Source of the DNA: Panopea generosa
Taxonomy: Eukaryota > Mollusca > Bivalvia > Adapedonta > Hiatellidae
NCBI GenBank assembly: GCA_029582155.1
Contig: CM055895.1
Span: 59,931,078-59,995,077 of the forward strand
Reading direction: 5' to 3'
Length of the DNA: 64,000 bases
Position numbers and translations under genes: made by a program. Positions within the stretch are counted from its first letter, which is position 1. Every line of letters starts with the position of its first letter. Shown one piece after another: positions 60,301-64,000 of the stretch. The notes under the pieces are model-generated. The model ran no database searches and was not told the DNA's origin. It saw only the letters and a program-made list of their open reading frames with translations.

Positions 60301-62978
60301 TATATAATTATAATCTTCAACTCTTGATATCTAAAAGAAAGATTATTAGAACAATGTTTTGTTTGAATATTTAGAGTCAGATTATGCCATCGAGGGCTAA
60401 TAGAGGAATAGTACAATGTAAATATTGTACATGTATTACATGAAGAACAGGTAATGGTATACGGGTCTGAAACAACTGCGATATGTCATACAAAATAGTG
60501 AGATGAACGATAATGTTCTAAAACGGAGAAAATACTTAAAGTAGTCCCATAGATGTTTCCGAAGTAATATATTGAGCTGTTTTCAATCTGAAAATGGTTC
60601 AATCCGTCACTTTTCTCGAATGCTTGAGGAAACAGTCATGTTCCCATTCAAAAACACATGTGTGCTTAAAACTTAAATATAATGCCGCTCGTATGGACTA
60701 TATATTTGATTTAAAAACGAAATAATTATATGAAAATAAAGGGGTTTTCTTACTTCACTTTTTTTACTACACCGGAAAGCGGGTTGTAAAGGGAAGATAT
60801 TTTTAGAATAAATTTCTGGTGCTTCCGCACGTTGGCTTCTATCTGTGTTTCAAGTCTCATTGAATTCCATCAAAACAAGGATTTGGTAATGAACAGAATC
60901 AAAGGGTCCTAGGACTGAAATTTTCTTAAATGTCCAACTAAATATTTTAGAGAAATAGCGCAGACAAGGAGTTAGATAATGGACGGAATCAAAGGGCTAT
61001 AACTCTGTGAAAAAATCATCGAGTCGTACCACGGAAACAATATGCACATCTCAACTTGGTAGTGATGTATCCAAGCAAATTTTATAAAAGTCAAATGAAG
61101 ATTATAGAGAAATATCCCGGATAATCATTTTTTTTTTCGGGAAGCATAAAAATCAATGGGTTTGTCAAATTTTTATTTTAAATTCAAACGATAACTTATA
61201 CTTTCAAAACGAGCATGCTACCATTAGTTATATAATAAATAAACTGTTACGATTTATTATATATTTATGAAGTTTCATATTTTAACGCCTGGATATTTAT
61301 ATACTCCGAAAATAAGTTAAGCACCATATCCTTTATAGATTATACCGAACTAAAATTCAGAATGTTCTGCTAAAAACTAAAAAAGATAATTTAACGCAGT
61401 TTTCTGAACCTTGCTTAGTTTGCCTCTTAAAAATATATTTTTAAAAAAATAGAATTTGTTAGAAAAACAGTTTTAACCCAAATATAGTTTTCTTGTACTG
61501 TATTGTATTGGAGTAATAAATTGATTATATGGTTAATAAATATACAAATAATCTGATTTTAGAATTAAAATATAGAGGATTTTAAAACAGCGTACCAAAT
61601 TTTTATCACCAAAAAGTATACGTTTAATTTTGAGAGGATGTTGTGAAAACAGTTATTACAACTAGTTTGATGTTAAAAGTAAATGGTTAAATCTTAAATT
61701 GATAAACTTTTATACAAAAAATACAAAATTATGAAAAATATAAAGGTTAAAAAGTCTTAAAGAAATAATGTAAATTAAAAAAAAATTTTGATTTTTGCAT
61801 AAAGTATCAGAGCAGCTCTTAGCGTGTCTTTAAAACTAATCATAAACCATTTTAATGTGACATTTACGGGAAATAAATGACATGATTCTCAACTTATTTT
61901 GTGGAGTATAATTAATTCATGTCTATGTGGTTATAAATATGTTCATAGTGTAAAAAATGGTCTGATATGTGCACATGAGTTAATTCTATTCAAACATCGC
62001 CTGTGTCCCTTTAACACTGAAATGCTTACATGTCGACCGACCGACACGGCATACCAATTTTACTTGTAACGAGTAGTTCACGAAAGCAGATGGCATCCTA
62101 TTTGTTTAATGATATGGTGTAGATTCATTAAATTCTACGAAGTTATATAATATGCGTATTCTGAATCAGAAATATGATATTAAGCCTGTACAAATATTAC
62201 GCTCTTACACTTTAATGCGTTAAACTACATTCTCAACTCTTGTATTTAATTACGCTTACCCCGTTTCTAATAATAGTCGGTGTGTTGTACTTTATGCACC
62301 CAATCCTGTCTTAAATACTGCTTCTGAAATATATCAGTGAGATCAAGGACATATAGTTATTTTTATATGCGTTTGTATTGTTAGACGGACACATACATAC
62401 AATGTGAATACATTTGCACATGGTTAAAAGGTCAAACAATTCAGACCAATGGCTACGGTTCAACACATTTGCATATTATTTATTTCCTTTTCAAACAGCC
62501 ATTTATTGTCCCTCATATACACTAAAGAGTTTGTAAACGACAAATATAAACGTGTATTTAAACAGTTATCAAGTGCCGGAAAATGTGCATGCATTTATGT
62601 TTTCAGGTACGATCTTTGTACAAGAGCGGATTCAGGACTTCGAGGGGGTGGGGTGGGGGTGGAGGTTATTACATGTGATAAACAAACGAAATGGATTATT
62701 CGTTCGTTCTCTTCCGGTCTAGCGGAAAAAAACACTTACAGATTGAATGATTGAATGATATTCGTTGTTATTCAGTGATTGTCCAGACCTTAGGCCGCGG
62801 GGTGGGGCGTGCTGTACATGCCTATTTACCTGCACTTTCTCTCAAATCTCAGGAAGCCAATAATTTGCCAGACATCGTATAACAAATATTTCTTCCAAAT
62901 GTCATAATTTGTAATTTATTATTGTTATAATTATGACGAAGCAATAATGTCACTAATATCAGTGTAACTATTATTATC

Positions 62979-62979
<1 letters not shown>
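57363..62979. other. no recognisable gene
   Basis: AT-rich intergenic sequence. The only repeat recognised is a SINE 3' scrap at 60366-60405 (GCCATCGAGGGCTAATAGAG), matching the 3' end of the SINE at 25440. Short open frames within do not resemble known proteins. Confidence 0.4.
60366..60405 (-). mobile_element. SINE 3'-end fragment
   Basis: ATTTAGAGTCAGATTATGCC with ATCGAGGGCTAATAGAGG matches the tail of the SINE at 25440-25725 (ATTTAGCGTCATTTTATTCC, ATCGAGGGCTAACAGAG). Confidence 0.6.
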
Positions 62980-63069
<90 letters not shown>

Positions 63070-63117
63070 TCATTGTTACTATTTTATCAGTAGAAGTAGT
63101 AGTAGTAGTAGTAGTAT
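62980..63117. repeat. (GTA)n/(GTG)n trinucleotide repeat
   Basis: Long run of TAG/GTA triplets with a GTG block inside, interrupted once by TATCATTGTTACTATTTTATCAG, then repeated at 63090-63116. The minus-strand Leu/Pro-run open frame here is only the repeat. Confidence 0.95.
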
Positions 63118-63631
63118 CATTACTATCATTATTTGACGTTCACCCTTTTCATGTCGTCTTGTTACTGAGATACGAAACAGTAGTCCTTTAATTCTTTCAT
63201 TAAATCACTAAAACTCTCATGTCAATAGCTGTAATTAACGTTTTAATATAACAAAACGTTAAAAAACGACAAGTAGTCAACTTGTTGTTCAACTCACAAA
63301 ACGACATTATAATTAATTAAACGCTGTATGTTTATAGAAACGTAATTTCTTCCGGACTTAATTCTGTCATTGAGGGGCATGTGTTTCAGCCAAACAGTGT
63401 ACCGTCGAGGAAAACGCATCCCGTCTCGAAAAGAAAAAAACATATTTGAATTACGTTTCAAGTTCAAAAATGAAACTCAAGAACAACGACGTGCTACATT
63501 ATTATATAATAGTTTATGCTAATTGAAATATCAGTTCGTGAACACTAAAGTGGTTTGTACATCAGTGGCTTTCAACAACTTCTCCAATCATATCACGACG
63601 GTGCCCACTTGAGACAGCATGATAATCTTTC

Positions 63632-63846
63632 GTTTAACGCCATTTTCAACACATTACATGTTATGTATGGCATATCCAGTTTTTTGGCGTGGAAATACCT
63701 CAGGATGAATCTGAGCAGATTCCTCCTTAAGTAATAGGTAAGCTTTCTCACGTAAAGATTTTGGACCGAACTGGGCTCTTACCCATGGCGCTGCGAGGTA
63801 ATTGGTCGATGGACGATGTCCAGACAACTCGGTCACAGAGAACCCC
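63632..63846 (-). mobile_element. tRNA-derived SINE, minus strand
   Basis: It shares AACGCCATTTTCAACACATT and ATGGCATATCCAGTTTT with the SINE at 54058-54266. The tRNA-like head on the minus strand is CTCTGTGACCGAGTTGTCTG. Confidence 0.7.
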
Positions 63847-64000
63847 GTTTAGATATAGCTGCCCTTTTTTAAAGTTATTTTCACCCATCAAATCAATGAA
63901 CGTTTTACTATATGTAGATGCGGATCACTCAGTCCATTGTGTTACCGCTAGGTGGCGTTTACGCACTGACCTGTGTCCAACTGCATGAATTCTGGGATTT

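Noticed and set aside
62849..63073. Leu/Pro-rich protein on the minus strand
   Set aside because: It is a translation of the GTA/GTG triplet repeat.

Overview
The window is AT-rich eukaryotic nuclear DNA: spliced genes with GT-AG introns, tRNA-derived SINEs, small inverted-repeat transposons (MITEs) and long minisatellite arrays. The two protein genes and this repeat load fit an invertebrate, most likely a bivalve mollusc. That placement is inference; no species-specific marker was seen. Only about 3.4 kb codes for protein.

Layout. 1-3989: one copy (A) of a segmental duplication, with a stray copy of a dehydrogenase last exon. 4785-6825: two minisatellites, including a 67-bp-unit array. 8450-10024: a MITE, two SINEs and a dead reverse-transcriptase fragment. 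10745-12375: a palindrome-rich array of about 44 bp per unit with a 370-bp higher-order repeat. 12376-17110: repeats and sequence with no recognisable gene. 17271-24113 (+): an eight-exon gene for a DUR3-type sodium/proton:solute (urea-like) symporter; its first coding exon is not securely located. 25245-25725: a fossil of the same dehydrogenase exon and a SINE. 26690-29776: duplication copy B. 28756-51608 (-): a five-exon short-chain dehydrogenase/reductase (SDR) of the retinol / 17-beta-hydroxysteroid / 3-hydroxybutyrate dehydrogenase-like group, 360 aa. Its 17.5-kb first intron holds a 41-bp satellite, a 45/46-bp satellite (about 8 kb together), MITEs and a SINE. 51609-64000: no recognisable gene, but SINEs, minisatellites, hairpins and a triplet repeat.

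The symporter and the dehydrogenase converge tail to tail. Nothing shows that they work together. One should sit in a membrane importing a small solute; the other looks like a membrane-anchored NAD(P)-dependent oxidoreductase of lipid, retinoid, steroid or ketone-body substrates.

The most notable points are three copies of the dehydrogenase terminal exon (functional, recent duplicate, fossil) on the same strand; a SINE that shows which duplicate lost sequence; the intronic satellites with dyad cores and higher-order structure; and several undescribed hairpin or MITE families. All boundaries were read by eye from open frames and splice signals. No alignment or transcript data were available.
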